The translations under genes were made by a program, and so were the position numbers. A DNA stretch of 60,301 nt, from the NCBI RefSeq assembly GCF_002993975.1, contig NZ_POSO01000003.1, forward strand, positions 70,285 to 130,585, in the 5' to 3' direction. This document shows positions 10,097 to 17,748 of the stretch, piece after piece. The first letter of the stretch is position 1; the number at the start of each line of letters is the position of its first letter. The stretch comes from Apilactobacillus micheneri. Its GTDB lineage: Bacteria; Bacillota; Bacilli; Lactobacillales; Lactobacillaceae. A model generated the notes under the pieces. The model searched no databases and was not told where the DNA came from. It saw nothing but the letters and a program-made list of their open reading frames with translations.

Positions 10097-11065
10097 ATGG
10101 TACGTAAGTTGATTGGAATTGATTTAGGAGGAACTACTACAAAGTTAGCATTTTTAACTGATAGCGGTGAAATTTTAGATAAGTGGGCTATTACTACAGA
10201 TGTAAGCGCTAACGGAAGTAAAATTGTTCCCAATATTATTAAGTCTATTACTCAAAAAATGGAAAACTCTGATCATAAAATCGATGACTTTGTAGGAATC
10301 GGTATGGGAACTCCAGGTTCAGTAGATCGTGCAAATGGAACAGTTGTTGGTGCTTATAATTTAAATTGGAAGACTACTCAAAATATTAAAGATCAAATCG
10401 AACAAGCATTAGGACTTCCTTTTTCAGTAGACAATGATGCTAATGTTGCTTCTCTTGGAGAATATTGGCAAGGTGCTGGTAGTAAAGATTCTGATGTAGT
10501 ATTTGTTACTTTAGGAACTGGTGTTGGTGGTGGTGTTATCATCAATGGAGAACTAGCACATGGTGTTAATGGTGGTGCTGGTGAAATTGGTCATATTACC
10601 GTTGAACCTGGCGGATTTATGTGTACTTGTGGTAAAAGAGGTTGTTTAGAACAATACGCTTCTGCTACAGGAGTAGTTAATGTTGCTAAAAGTTTATCTA
10701 CTGAATTCACTGGGAATTCTAGACTTAAAGAAATGATTATTAATGGGGAAGAAATTACTTCTAAGATTGTTTTCTTCTTAGCAGATAATGGTGATATTTT
10801 TGCAAATCAAGTTGTAGATCGTGTATGCTACTTCTTAGGTTTAGCATTAGCTAACGTTGGTAATACATTAAATCCAGGCAACATTGTTATTGGTGGTGGT
10901 GTTTCAAACGCTGGTAATACTTTATTACAACCAACTACTAAATATTTCCAAGAAAATGCATTTAGACCAGTTCGTGATTCTACCAAGATTCGTTTAGCTC
11001 AATTAGGTAATGATGCTGGAGTTATTGGTGCTGGATCATTAGCTTTAAGAAATGCCAAAAATTAA
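10097..11065 (+). CDS. glcK: ROK-family glucokinase
   Basis: Phosphorylates cytoplasmic glucose to glucose 6-phosphate, needed where sugar enters without the PTS. The ATP-binding DLGGTTTK is at residues 9-16, the catalytic DND is in VDNDANVAS, and the structural zinc motif C-x-C-GKRG-C-LE starts at C176. The length of 322 aa is standard. AGGAGG precedes the ATG. It ends the fthC-rhomboid-yqgQ-glcK run, with the rhodanese-like gene 29 bases on and probably co-transcribed. Confidence 0.95.
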   Translation: MVRKLIGIDLGGTTTKLAFLTDSGEILDKWAITTDVSANGSKIVPNIIKSITQKMENSDHKIDDFVGIGMGTPGSVDRANGTVVGAYNLNWKTTQNIKDQIEQALGLPFSVDNDANVASLGEYWQGAGSKDSDVVFVTLGTGVGGGVIINGELAHGVNGGAGEIGHITVEPGGFMCTCGKRGCLEQYASATGVVNVAKSLSTEFTGNSRLKEMIINGEEITSKIVFFLADNGDIFANQVVDRVCYFLGLALANVGNTLNPGNIVIGGGVSNAGNTLLQPTTKYFQENAFRPVRDSTKIRLAQLGNDAGVIGAGSLALRNAKN

Positions 11066-11094
11066 AACAAATAATTTAATTAGGGGGAATCATA

Positions 11095-11475
11095 ATGATT
11101 TCTTCACTTATGATAGTTTTATTAATTATTGTAGTGTTTTTTGCTATTAATCTTTCAACTAGGTTAAGAGCTAAAAAGGCTGCTAAAATAGTTAGTGAAG
11201 ATGAATTTCAAAAGGGTAGTCATCGTGGCCAAATAATTGATCTTAGAGAAACTAGAGATTTTGATGCTGGACATGTCTTGGGTGCAAGAAGCATGCCATA
11301 TTCAACTCTTAAAACCTTTTATGGTAATATTAGATCTGATTTGCCTGTATACTTATATGATCAAGGAATGACTATTAGTATGCGAGCTGCGATTTTATTA
11401 AATAAAAAAGGATATAAAAAACTTTATATCTTAAAAAGTGGTTATCGTAATTGGAACGGTAAGACTAAAAAATAA
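11095..11475 (+). CDS. Membrane-anchored rhodanese-like protein without catalytic cysteine
   Basis: An N-terminal membrane segment (residues 4-20) is followed by one rhodanese domain: IIDLRETRDFDAGHVLGA, then the site loop and GYRNWNG near the end. In active rhodaneses the loop after the central strand starts with Cys; here it reads YLYDQGM, with Asp at about residue 89, so sulfur transfer is unlikely. Similar Cys-less proteins sit beside glcK in other lactobacilli as I remember them, and their role is unknown; a binding or scaffolding function is inferred. A good GGGGG ribosome site and terminator frame it. Confidence 0.85.
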   Translation: MISSLMIVLLIIVVFFAINLSTRLRAKKAAKIVSEDEFQKGSHRGQIIDLRETRDFDAGHVLGARSMPYSTLKTFYGNIRSDLPVYLYDQGMTISMRAAILLNKKGYKKLYILKSGYRNWNGKTKK

Positions 11476-11490
11476 ATGCTTTACAATAAA

Positions 11491-11544
11491 AATAAACCTA
11501 TTTAAAGTCAAACTACTGAGTGACTTTAAATAGGTTTATTTTTT
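11491..11544. terminator. Bidirectional terminator with perfect 20-bp stem
   Basis: The arms 11491-11510 and 11521-11540 are perfect inverted repeats (20 of 20) around a 10-base loop, with T runs on both sides. It lies between the convergent rhodanese-like and DUF3042 genes and can stop both. Confidence 0.9.
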
Positions 11545-11559
11545 ACCTTAAATTATTTT

Positions 11560-11736
11560 TTAGTTTAAGTGAGCTGAACGTTGTTTGCGCAAAACTCTTT
11601 TTCTATTTTCATCAAGTTTTTGTTCATGATTTTCAACAGGTTCAACAACTGTTTTCTTGAAAGAGAATAATGCACCTACAACAGCACTTAATGTTGCTAA
11701 TACCCCAAGAAAGAATCCGTTTCCAAATTTTTTCAT
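11560..11736 (-). CDS. DUF3042 family small membrane-associated protein
   Basis: A 58-residue protein that begins MKKFGNGFFLGVLAT and ends RKQRSAHLN; both the hydrophobic N-terminal segment (residues 6-25) and the RK..RSAH tail match the DUF3042 family of Lactobacillales. Its function is unknown. A tandem ATG 3 bases upstream (11739) could also start it; AGGAGG (11750-11745) is 8 bases from the chosen ATG and 5 from the other. It is on the minus strand between glcK-rhodanese and miaA, which is its usual position. One membrane helix with a charged cytoplasmic tail is likely. Confidence 0.9.
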   Translation of the reverse strand: MKKFGNGFFLGVLATLSAVVGALFSFKKTVVEPVENHEQKLDENRKRVLRKQRSAHLN

Positions 11737-11885
11737 CATAATACCCTCCTTATTTGTTTATGTATAAGTTATATACAATTCTATTATGCAAGATTTATAC
11801 TAATATATCCAGTTTTGTGTTTATTTTTATTTAATAATTTATTATTATGAGTATACTGATTATTTAAACGAAATGATGTGATTTT

Positions 11886-12809
11886 ATGTATAAAGTTTTA
11901 ATAATAGCTGGACCAACGGCTGTTGGAAAGACTAATTTGTCTATTAAATTGGCTAAACAATTTAATGGGGAGATTATTTCTGGAGATTCAATGCAAATAT
12001 ATCGTAATTTAAATATTGGTACTGCCAAAGTTACGGAAAAAGAAAAACAAGGTATTAAGCATCATCTTATTAATATTAAAAATGTTGAAGAAACATATTC
12101 TGCTTCTGATTTTGTATCAGATGCTAAAAAATTAATAAAAGAAATATCTAATAAAAATAAATTGCCAATTATAGTTGGTGGTACTGGATTTTATTTACAG
12201 TCTCTTGTTGATGGATTTAATTTTGGAGCAGGTTCTTCAGTTGATAATTCATTAAGGACTTTGATGCATAAAAAAGCCTTTAAAAATGGTAAATATGCTT
12301 TATGGAAAGAGCTAGATTTAATTGATCATGATGCAGCAATTAATATTCCAGTTAACAATGAAAGGCGTATAATTAGAGCATTAGAATTTTATAAACAAAC
12401 TGGTGAAAAGTTTTCTGCCCAATCTGATAGCTACGATAATGAAATCGATAGTTATATTATTGCTTTGAATACTAACCGTGCATTGCTATATGATCGTATT
12501 AATAAACGAGTGGACCTTATGTTTGATGAAGGGCTTTTGGAAGAAAATAAATGGCTGTATCAACATGGTGGATTATCATTGCCTGCATGTAAAGGTATTG
12601 GTTATAAAGAATTTAATGAATATTTTAATGGAAATATGTTGATTTCTGATGTAAAAGATTTGATTAAAAAAAATTCAAGACATTATGCCAAAAGACAACT
12701 TACATGGTTTAGAAATAAAATGGATGTTACATGGTATGACATTTTATCTGATAATCATCAAATTGATGCAATAAAAAAAGACATTATTAAATGGGAAAAG
12801 AGTTATTAA
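11886..12809 (+). CDS. miaA: tRNA dimethylallyltransferase
   Basis: Adds the dimethylallyl group to A37 of tRNAs that read codons starting with U. The P-loop GPTAVGKT is at residues 9-16, followed by DSMQIYRNLNIGTAK, the family's tRNA- and substrate-binding block, and VGGTGFYLQSL. The C-terminal RQLTWFRN motif is present. The length of 307 aa is normal. The ribosome site before ATG 11886 is weak. It precedes glnR-glnA as in most Bacilli, but the GlnR box and promoter between them make it a separate transcription unit from glnRA. Confidence 0.95.
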   Translation: MYKVLIIAGPTAVGKTNLSIKLAKQFNGEIISGDSMQIYRNLNIGTAKVTEKEKQGIKHHLINIKNVEETYSASDFVSDAKKLIKEISNKNKLPIIVGGTGFYLQSLVDGFNFGAGSSVDNSLRTLMHKKAFKNGKYALWKELDLIDHDAAINIPVNNERRIIRALEFYKQTGEKFSAQSDSYDNEIDSYIIALNTNRALLYDRINKRVDLMFDEGLLEENKWLYQHGGLSLPACKGIGYKEFNEYFNGNMLISDVKDLIKKNSRHYAKRQLTWFRNKMDVTWYDILSDNHQIDAIKKDIIKWEKSY

Positions 12810-12818
12810 TCAATTTCA

Positions 12819-12835
12819 TGTTATATTATGTTACA
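12819..12835 (+). promoter_or_regulatory. GlnR operator upstream of glnR-glnA
   Basis: TGTTATATTATGTTACA is an exact match to the GlnR/TnrA consensus TGTnAn7TnACA. It ends 7 bases before the -35 box of the glnRA promoter, so GlnR bound here would autoregulate the operon, as known in B. subtilis and lactic acid bacteria. Confidence 0.85.
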
Positions 12836-12842
12836 TATTAAC

Positions 12843-12870
12843 TTGACATACTTAATTATAATGTTATTAT
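12843..12870 (+). promoter_or_regulatory. Promoter of glnR-glnA
   Basis: TTGACA at 12843-12848 and TATTAT at 12865-12870 with a 16-base spacer, 24 bases before the glnR start. A perfect TATAAT at 12857 is too close to the -35 box to pair with it. Confidence 0.65.
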
Positions 12871-12893
12871 AAAATTATTAGAGGGAGTTATTT

Positions 12894-13268
12894 ATGAAAG
12901 AAAAGGACTTAAGACGTTCATTATCAGTTTTGCCAATAGGTACTGTTATGAAACTTACTAATTTAACTGCTAGACAAATTAGATATTATGAAGAACAAGG
13001 TTTGGTTTCTCCAGAAAGAAATGAGGGAAATCGAAGAATGTATTCTTTAAATGATATCGATTTAATTTTGGAAATTAAAGACTATATATCTGATGGTATG
13101 AATATTTCTAAAATTAAGAATGTTTATGAACAGAGAAAGCAGGAAGCTTTTAATAGCGGTTCTAGCAACAAATTATCAGACCAAGAAGCAAGGAGATTAC
13201 TATCTGATGAATTGTTAAACGTTGGTGGCTTAAACTCAAAAGACGTTAAAGGCAATAATTCTTTTTAA
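12894..13268 (+). CDS. glnR: MerR-type repressor GlnR
   Basis: Nitrogen-control repressor that senses feedback-inhibited glutamine synthetase and represses glnRA and other nitrogen genes. The MerR helix-turn-helix and wing occupy residues 14-60 (MKLTNLTARQIRYYEEQGL, then EGNRRMYS), with a short C-terminal tail as in other GlnR proteins. The length of 124 aa is normal. AGAGGGAG precedes the ATG. It is followed 34 bases later by glnA, and the matching operator lies upstream at 12819. Confidence 0.95.
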   Translation: MKEKDLRRSLSVLPIGTVMKLTNLTARQIRYYEEQGLVSPERNEGNRRMYSLNDIDLILEIKDYISDGMNISKIKNVYEQRKQEAFNSGSSNKLSDQEARRLLSDELLNVGGLNSKDVKGNNSF

Positions 13269-13302
13269 TTAAATCTAATCAAAATGTTAGGGGTAGAGTT
13301 AA

Positions 13303-14646
13303 ATGGCTACAAAACATGATTATTCAAAAGACGATATTCGTCGAATCGTAAAAGAAGAAGACGTTAAATTCCTAAGACTAATGTTTACCGATGTTTTAGG
13401 AACATTAAAAAATGTTGAAGTTCCAATTAGTCAATTAGATGATTTACTTGATAACAAATTAATGTTTGATGGTTCATCTATTGAAGGTTTCGTTAGAATT
13501 GAAGAAAGTGATATGTACTTACACCCAGATCTTTCAACTTGGATGATTTTCCCATGGAGTTCAGAAAGAGGCAAAATTGCTAGAGTGATTTGTGAAGTTT
13601 ATAAAACTAACGGTGAACCATTTGAAGGAGATCCTCGTAATAACTTAATTCGTGTTTTAAAGGATATGAAAGATGCAGGATATACTTCATTTAATATTGG
13701 ACCTGAACCTGAATTCTTCTTATTTAAGATGGATGAAAATGGAAAACCAACTACAAAGTTGAATGATCATGGTAGTTATTTCGATATGGCGCCACTAGAT
13801 TTAGGTGGAAATTGTCGTCGAGATATTGTTTTAACTCTTGAAGAAATGGGCTTTGATGTCGAAGCTGCCCATCACGAAGTGGCTCCTGGACAACATGAAA
13901 TCGATTTTAAATATGCAGATGCTTTGAACGCTGCTGATAATATTCAAACATTTAAATTAGTTGTTAAAACTGTTGCTAGAAAACACGGACTTTATGCTAC
14001 ATTTATGCCAAAACCATTAAGTGGTATTAATGGATCAGGTATGCATTTAAATATGTCATTGTTTAACAATGATGGGGATGCTTTTTATGATAAAGACGGT
14101 GAATTACAATTATCTGAAACTGCTTATCATTTCTTAGGTGGATTAATGAAACATGCTAAGAGCTATACTGCTATTTGTAATCCAATTGTTAACTCATATA
14201 AACGTTTAGTTCCTGGATATGAAGCACCTGTTTATGTAGCTTGGTCTGGATCAAATCGTTCACCATTAATTAGAGTTCCTAATGCTCGTGGATTGGCAAC
14301 TAGACTAGAATTAAGAAGTGCTGACCCAACAGCTAATCCATACATGGCAATTGCTTCTGTATTAGAAGCTGGATTAGATGGATTAAGAAATGAAATTGTT
14401 CCACCAAAGAGTGTGGATAGAAATATTTATCATATGAATGCTCAAGAAAGAAAAGATAATCAAATTGTTAACTTACCAGATGACCTGTTAGATGGACTTA
14501 AAGAATTATCTTCTGATAAGACTATGAAACATGCATTGGGCGAGAAGATTTTTAATAGTTTCTTAGCTGCTAAGCATTTGGAATATGATGCATATCGTGC
14601 ACAAGTTTCCGAATGGGAAAGAGACCAATACATGGAACAATATTAA
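13303..14646 (+). CDS. glnA: Glutamine synthetase type I
   Basis: Makes glutamine from glutamate, ammonia and ATP. The fold signatures are in order: FDGSSIEGF (residues 46-54), the glutamate-binding EPEFFLF, NGSGMH with the catalytic metal ligands, [10 protein letters not shown] (ATP-binding) and [14 protein letters not shown]. The length of 447 aa and the absence of an adenylylation Tyr region fit the GSI-alpha group, which is regulated by feedback and by GlnR rather than adenylylation. It is the second gene of the glnRA operon and ends at a strong terminator. Confidence 0.97.
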   Translation: MATKHDYSKDDIRRIVKEEDVKFLRLMFTDVLGTLKNVEVPISQLDDLLDNKLMFDGSSIEGFVRIEESDMYLHPDLSTWMIFPWSSERGKIARVICEVYKTNGEPFEGDPRNNLIRVLKDMKDAGYTSFNIGPEPEFFLFKMDENGKPTTKLNDHGSYFDMAPLDLGGNCRRDIVLTLEEMGFDVEAAHHEVAPGQHEIDFKYADALNAADNIQTFKLVVKTVARKHGLYATFMPKPLSGINGSGMHLNMSLFNNDGDAFYDKDGELQLSETAYHFLGGLMKHAKSYTAICNPIVNSYKRLVPGYEAPVYVAWSGSNRSPLIRVPNARGLATRLELRSADPTANPYMAIASVLEAGLDGLRNEIVPPKSVDRNIYHMNAQERKDNQIVNLPDDLLDGLKELSSDKTMKHALGEKIFNSFLAAKHLEYDAYRAQVSEWERDQYMEQY

Positions 14647-14660
14647 AATGTTGATTTTTA

Positions 14661-14697
14661 AAAGAGATTATATTTATTTATAATCTCTTTTTTTCTT
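14661..14697 (+). terminator. Terminator of glnR-glnA
   Basis: AAAGAGATTATA (14661-14672), a six-base loop, its perfect complement (14679-14690) and a T run. Confidence 0.88.
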
Positions 14698-14752
14698 GAA
14701 TTTATTTTCATTAATGTTAAAATTTTAAGTTGTTTTGAAGGAAGTGAGTATT

Positions 14753-15259
14753 TTGTTTAATTTTGAGGAAATGTTAAAAAAATCAGTAGCTGATTTTAGA
14801 TTATCTGAGAAAAAAAGTAATTTTGCTGTAAACAAAAACAATCGATTGCAAAAGGCATATATTAATTTAGATATTAGTCTATCTAGGTTGGCTAAAGATT
14901 CTAAAAGATTTAGTATTTTATCTAATTCTAATATGAATATTGATATTACCAATTATAAAAATACTATGATAAAGGATTTTACTGAAAGCATGAATCTTTT
15001 CTTTTTAGTAGCAAATTTAAAGAATTGGAACCATCTTATTATTATCTCTGATGACGAGCAAAATAAACTGTTTAAAAATAAAGCTGATAAAGAGTTTAGC
15101 AATGTTTATTTGGTTATTAAAAAGATGATGATTAATAGTTTTTTTAACCATAGTGAAAAAGATTTTACATATGCATGGAAGATCTTTAATAAATTTGGTA
15201 TTGTTGATATGAATTTAAGTATTGATGATATTTCTAAAGAGTTTTTTAATAAAAATTAA
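14753..15259 (+). CDS. Unknown helical protein, possibly a degenerate dimeric-dUTPase relative
   Basis: Predicted 168-aa soluble, helix-rich, Lys/Asn-rich protein. TTG 14753 is chosen because AAGGAAG lies 8 bases upstream; an upstream TTG at 14735 would put the ribosome site inside the gene. A possible promoter (TTGAAT 14696, TAAAAT 14718) lies between it and the glnA terminator. I do not recognise it securely. The spacing of LDISLSRLAKDSKRFSIL, then TESMNLFFLVANLKNW, and a C-terminal IDDISKEFFNKN recalls the all-alpha dUTPase_2 family (ELGELANE, EEYVDGLHF, aYLKKN), but the metal-binding Glu/Asp residues would be missing, so at best it is an inactive relative. That link is speculative. Confidence 0.6.
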   Translation: MFNFEEMLKKSVADFRLSEKKSNFAVNKNNRLQKAYINLDISLSRLAKDSKRFSILSNSNMNIDITNYKNTMIKDFTESMNLFFLVANLKNWNHLIIISDDEQNKLFKNKADKEFSNVYLVIKKMMINSFFNHSEKDFTYAWKIFNKFGIVDMNLSIDDISKEFFNKN

Positions 15260-15266
15260 AAAAGTG

Positions 15267-15295
15267 TTGACACTTATCTATATTTTTAATATAAT
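15267..15295 (+). promoter_or_regulatory. Promoter of tRNA-Arg
   Basis: TTGACA (15267-15272) and TATAAT (15290-15295), both perfect, with a 17-base spacer, ending 21 bases before the tRNA. This is the strongest-looking promoter in the window. Confidence 0.9.
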
Positions 15296-15316
15296 TATTT
15301 TTGTTGGTTATTTGTT

Positions 15317-15390
15317 GTCGCAGTAGCTCAGCAGGATAGAGCAACGGTCTTCTAAACCGTAGGTCAAGAGTTCGAATCTCTTCTGCGACA
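15317..15390 (+). tRNA. tRNA-Arg (anticodon UCU)
   Basis: A 74-base cloverleaf. The acceptor arms GTCGCAG (15317-15323) and CTGCGAC (15383-15389) pair fully, with discriminator A at 15390 and no encoded CCA. The anticodon stem ACGGT/ACCGT (15344-15348, 15356-15360) holds the loop CTTCTAA with anticodon TCT at 15351-15353, which reads AGA and AGG, the dominant Arg codons in this AT-rich genome. The D arm and the TTCGAAT T-loop are normal. It has its own promoter and terminator. Confidence 0.97.
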
Positions 15391-15407
15391 TTAGTTATTT
15401 TCTAAAA

Positions 15408-15437
15408 ACACATTACAAAATTGTAATGTGTTTTTTT
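15408..15437 (+). terminator. Terminator of tRNA-Arg
   Basis: ACACATTACAA (15408-15418) and TTGTAATGTGT (15421-15431) form an 11-bp stem followed by T6. Confidence 0.88.
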
Positions 15438-15438
15438 A

Positions 15439-15467
15439 TTGACTAATTACTATAATATGTGTATACT
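15439..15467 (+). promoter_or_regulatory. Promoter of the rplU-prp-rpmA operon
   Basis: TTGACT (15439-15444) and TATACT (15462-15467) with a 17-base spacer, just before the L21-type leader. The -35 box overlaps the end of the tRNA terminator. Confidence 0.65.
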
Positions 15468-15473
15468 TACGTT

Positions 15474-15570
15474 GTTGTATTTGTGGACTTTCACAGCTAC
15501 AACCGCATGGAATGAGTATTAAGTTTCATATTAATGAACGCTTATTTTCGGCGAGTCTAAGCATATTATT
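15474..15570 (+). promoter_or_regulatory. L21-type ribosomal protein leader
   Basis: About 100 bases of non-coding RNA precede rplU. They contain GTTGTA paired with TACAAC around GTGGACTTTCAC (15472-15512), then AACGCTTATTTTCGGCGAGTCTAAGC (in part 15539-15564), whose TTTTCGGCGAG core is the element I associate with the Firmicute L21 leader (Rfam L21_leader). Such leaders are thought to let L21 control its own operon. Boundaries are by eye. Confidence 0.7.
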
Positions 15571-15587
15571 TCAAGGAGGTGCACATT

Positions 15588-15896
15588 ATGTACGCAATTA
15601 TTTTAACAGGCGGTAAGCAATATAAAGTTGCTGAAGGTGAATCAATTTATGTTGAAAGGTTAAACGCAAATGAAGGTGACAAGGTTAAATTTGACCAAGT
15701 TGTTTTCGTTGGTGGTGACTCAGCTAAGGTTGGTACTCCTCTAGTAGACGGTGCTTCAGTTGAAGGTACTGTTGAAAAGCACGGTCGTGGTAAGAAGATT
15801 ACTATTCTTCGTTACAAACCTAAGAAGGGTGCTCGTTCAAAGAAGGGTCATAGACAACCATACACTAAGGTTACTATTGACTCAATCAATGCATAA
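15588..15896 (+). CDS. rplU: 50S ribosomal protein L21
   Basis: Large-subunit protein binding 23S rRNA. The family start [14 protein letters not shown] is at ATG 15588, which AAGGAGGTG precedes; the GTG at 15579 is inside the spacer and is rejected. Basic loop residues ([17 protein letters not shown]) near the C terminus contact rRNA. The length of 102 aa is normal. It opens the rplU-prp-rpmA operon, which links L21, the L27 protease and L27. Confidence 0.97.
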   Translation: MYAIILTGGKQYKVAEGESIYVERLNANEGDKVKFDQVVFVGGDSAKVGTPLVDGASVEGTVEKHGRGKKITILRYKPKKGARSKKGHRQPYTKVTIDSINA

Positions 15897-15910
15897 TTAA
15901 AGAGGATAAA

Positions 15911-16255
15911 ATGATTAAAGTTACTATTTCTCATAATAATTTGAATGATAATATAAATTCATTTAAAATAACTGGTCATGCTGATTCAGGAGAGTATGGT
16001 AAGGATATAGTTTGTGCTGCAGTTTCAGTTTTATCCATTACTACTGTAAATGGGTTGAATGAAGTTGCTGATTTAGATCCTAAAGTTAAAAGCAATGATA
16101 TTGATGGTGGCTTTATGGAGGCAACTATTCCTAATACTAAAAATCATGATAATATGATTGCTTCTCAAGCTATTTTACATAGCTTTGAGAATGGAATGAT
16201 TGATATTTCTAAAAGTTATGCAAAATATATTAAATTAAATATAATAAACGATTAA
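15911..16255 (+). CDS. prp: Ribosomal-processing cysteine protease Prp
   Basis: Removes the N-terminal extension of ribosomal protein L27, an essential step in Firmicutes that carry that extension. The catalytic His and Cys sit in GHADSGEYGKDIVCAAVS (H23 and C35). The length of 114 aa and the place between rplU and rpmA are typical (B. subtilis ysxB). Its substrate is encoded 21 bases downstream and has the matching cleavage sequence. A weak AGAGGA ribosome site may keep Prp far less abundant than its ribosomal neighbours. Confidence 0.95.
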   Translation: MIKVTISHNNLNDNINSFKITGHADSGEYGKDIVCAAVSVLSITTVNGLNEVADLDPKVKSNDIDGGFMEATIPNTKNHDNMIASQAILHSFENGMIDISKSYAKYIKLNIIND

Positions 16256-16276
16256 ATTGTACGGAGGTGTAATTCA

Positions 16277-16573
16277 ATGTTAGAAATGAATCTACAATTC
16301 TTCTCTCACCATAAAGGGGGAGGTTCAACTGCTAACGGTCGTGATTCTGCAGGTCGTCGTTTAGGTACTAAGGCTGCTGATGGCTCAACTGTTACAACTG
16401 GTTCAATTATTTACCGTCAACGTGGTACACATATTTACCCTGGTAAGAATGTTAAGCGTGCCGGTGACGATACTTTATTTGCTTTAGTTGATGGTGTTGT
16501 ACGTTTTGAACGTATGGGCCGCAAGAAGCGCCAAGTTTCAGTATACCCTGTTTCTGAAGCAGTTGCTAAATAA
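16277..16573 (+). CDS. rpmA: 50S ribosomal protein L27 with cleavable N-terminal extension
   Basis: L27 reaches the peptidyl transferase centre with its N terminus. This one begins MLEMNLQFF followed by [15 protein letters not shown]; the LQFF sequence is the Prp recognition site, and cleavage after F9 would leave Ser as the mature N terminus. The remainder ([24 protein letters not shown]) is standard. The length of 98 aa includes the extension. CGGAGGTG gives a strong ribosome site. A terminator follows, closing the operon. Confidence 0.97.
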   Translation: MLEMNLQFFSHHKGGGSTANGRDSAGRRLGTKAADGSTVTTGSIIYRQRGTHIYPGKNVKRAGDDTLFALVDGVVRFERMGRKKRQVSVYPVSEAVAK

Positions 16574-16592
16574 TTAAGTAAATAATGTATTA

Positions 16593-16617
16593 AAAGCCTG
16601 ATTATCAGGCTTTTTTT
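16593..16617 (+). terminator. Terminator of rplU-prp-rpmA
   Basis: AAAGCCTGA (16593-16601), loop TTA, TCAGGCTTT (16605-16613) and more T. Confidence 0.9.
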
Positions 16618-16631
16618 ATTATAAAATATAA

Positions 16632-16640
16632 TGTTATAAT
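16632..16640 (+). promoter_or_regulatory. Possible extended -10 promoter of efp
   Basis: TG-T-TATAAT at 16632-16640, about 65 bases before the efp start and behind the rpmA terminator. There is no clear -35 box. Confidence 0.4.
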
Positions 16641-16705
16641 ACTATTAAGTAATGGTGCTACAAATAACTATTCGATTAGTTAATATTAGGAGGATTATTT
16701 TAATT

Positions 16706-17269
16706 ATGGCAGTAATTTCAACAGCTAAATTTAAAACTGGATTAACAATCAAGGTTGATAATGCTATCTGGCGTATTATTAGTTTTCAACACGTAAAGCC
16801 TGGTAAGGGTGGAGCATTTGTTCGTTCTAAGCTAAAGAATTTGAGAACTGGTGCAGTTCAAGATAAAACATTCCGTTCTGGTGCAAAAATGGAACAAGCA
16901 CAAATTGACTCAAGAACTATGCAATATCTATACGAAGATGGTTCTGGATATGTTTTCATGGATATGGAAACTTATGATCAACTTACTGTTCCTGGTGATA
17001 AAATTAAAGATGCTTTAAACTACTTACAAGAAAATATGGAAGTAAGTATTGTTCAATATGAAAATGAAGTAATTGGAATTGAAGTTCCTAATACAGTTAC
17101 TCTTCAAGTTGCAGAAACTGAACCAAGTATTAAAGGTAACACTGCTTCTGGTGGAAGCAAACCAGCTAAAATGACTACTGGATTAATTGTTCAAGTTCCA
17201 TTCTTTGTTAATTCTGATGATAAATTAATTATTAACACTACTGATGGAAGTTATATTTCAAGAGCTTAA
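16706..17269 (+). CDS. efp: Elongation factor P
   Basis: Relieves ribosomes stalled at proline runs. ATG 16706 starts the family sequence [12 protein letters not shown] and follows AGGAGG; longer readings to 16652 are rejected. Three beta-barrel domains fit in 187 aa. The tip loop reads KPGKGGAF with Lys34 at the site that other bacteria modify; the Lys type resembles B. subtilis EF-P rather than the Arg type. No modification enzyme is encoded nearby, so whether K34 is modified cannot be judged from this window. Confidence 0.95.
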   Translation: MAVISTAKFKTGLTIKVDNAIWRIISFQHVKPGKGGAFVRSKLKNLRTGAVQDKTFRSGAKMEQAQIDSRTMQYLYEDGSGYVFMDMETYDQLTVPGDKIKDALNYLQENMEVSIVQYENEVIGIEVPNTVTLQVAETEPSIKGNTASGGSKPAKMTTGLIVQVPFFVNSDDKLIINTTDGSYISRA

Positions 17270-17307
17270 TTTTTTGAAATTTAATTACTCGATTGGGGGT
17301 AATCTTT

Positions 17308-17748
17308 ATGGCAGAAGGAAATAACATTGCTTTAAAAAACTCAAGTGCTCAAGAAGGAGATGTTCAAATATCTCCACGAGTACTAGAAATAATTGCTAGT
17401 ATTGCTGCTGTTCAAGTTAAGGGTGTTAACAGTATGCGTGGTTCTTTGGCTACTAGTGTAAATGAATTATTTGGTAGAAAAGAATTTGGTAAGGGAATTA
17501 AATTAAATTTTGACGATGATAAATTAATTGTCGATGTTTATGTTTACTTAAATTATGGTGTTTCCGTGCCTAAAGTGGCTTTAAATATCCAAGAACAAGT
17601 AAAACAACAACTCTTATTCATGACCGAATTAAACTTAGGTGAAGTTAATGTTCATGTAGAGGGAATTGTTCCTGAAAAAACGGACGATAAATTTGATTCA
17701 AATGACTTATTTGATGATAACGATAGTAATAATAAGGGTGAACAATAG
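17308..17748 (+). CDS. Asp23/Gls24 family protein, YqhY type
   Basis: A 146-aa cytoplasmic protein of the Asp23/Gls24 family. ATG 17308 follows the ribosome site GGGGGT (17295-17300); an upstream GTG at 17293 would put that site inside the gene. Core family residues are SPRVLEIIASIAAVQVKGV and the VDVYVYLNYGVSVPK strand; the tail is Asp/Asn-rich. In Bacillus the equivalent yqhY lies behind accBC and has been linked to control of acetyl-CoA carboxylase; accBC is absent here, leaving efp-asp23-nusB. It overlaps nusB by one base. Confidence 0.9.
   Translation: MAEGNNIALKNSSAQEGDVQISPRVLEIIASIAAVQVKGVNSMRGSLATSVNELFGRKEFGKGIKLNFDDDKLIVDVYVYLNYGVSVPKVALNIQEQVKQQLLFMTELNLGEVNVHVEGIVPEKTDDKFDSNDLFDDNDSNNKGEQ

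Noticed and set aside
12857-12862. TATAAT as the -10 of glnR
   Set aside because: It is only 8 bases from the -35 box; TATTAT at 12865 has acceptable spacing.
16652-16705. N-terminal extension of EF-P
   Set aside because: AGGAGG sits directly before ATG 16706 and EF-P proteins begin at that residue; the extension has no family match.
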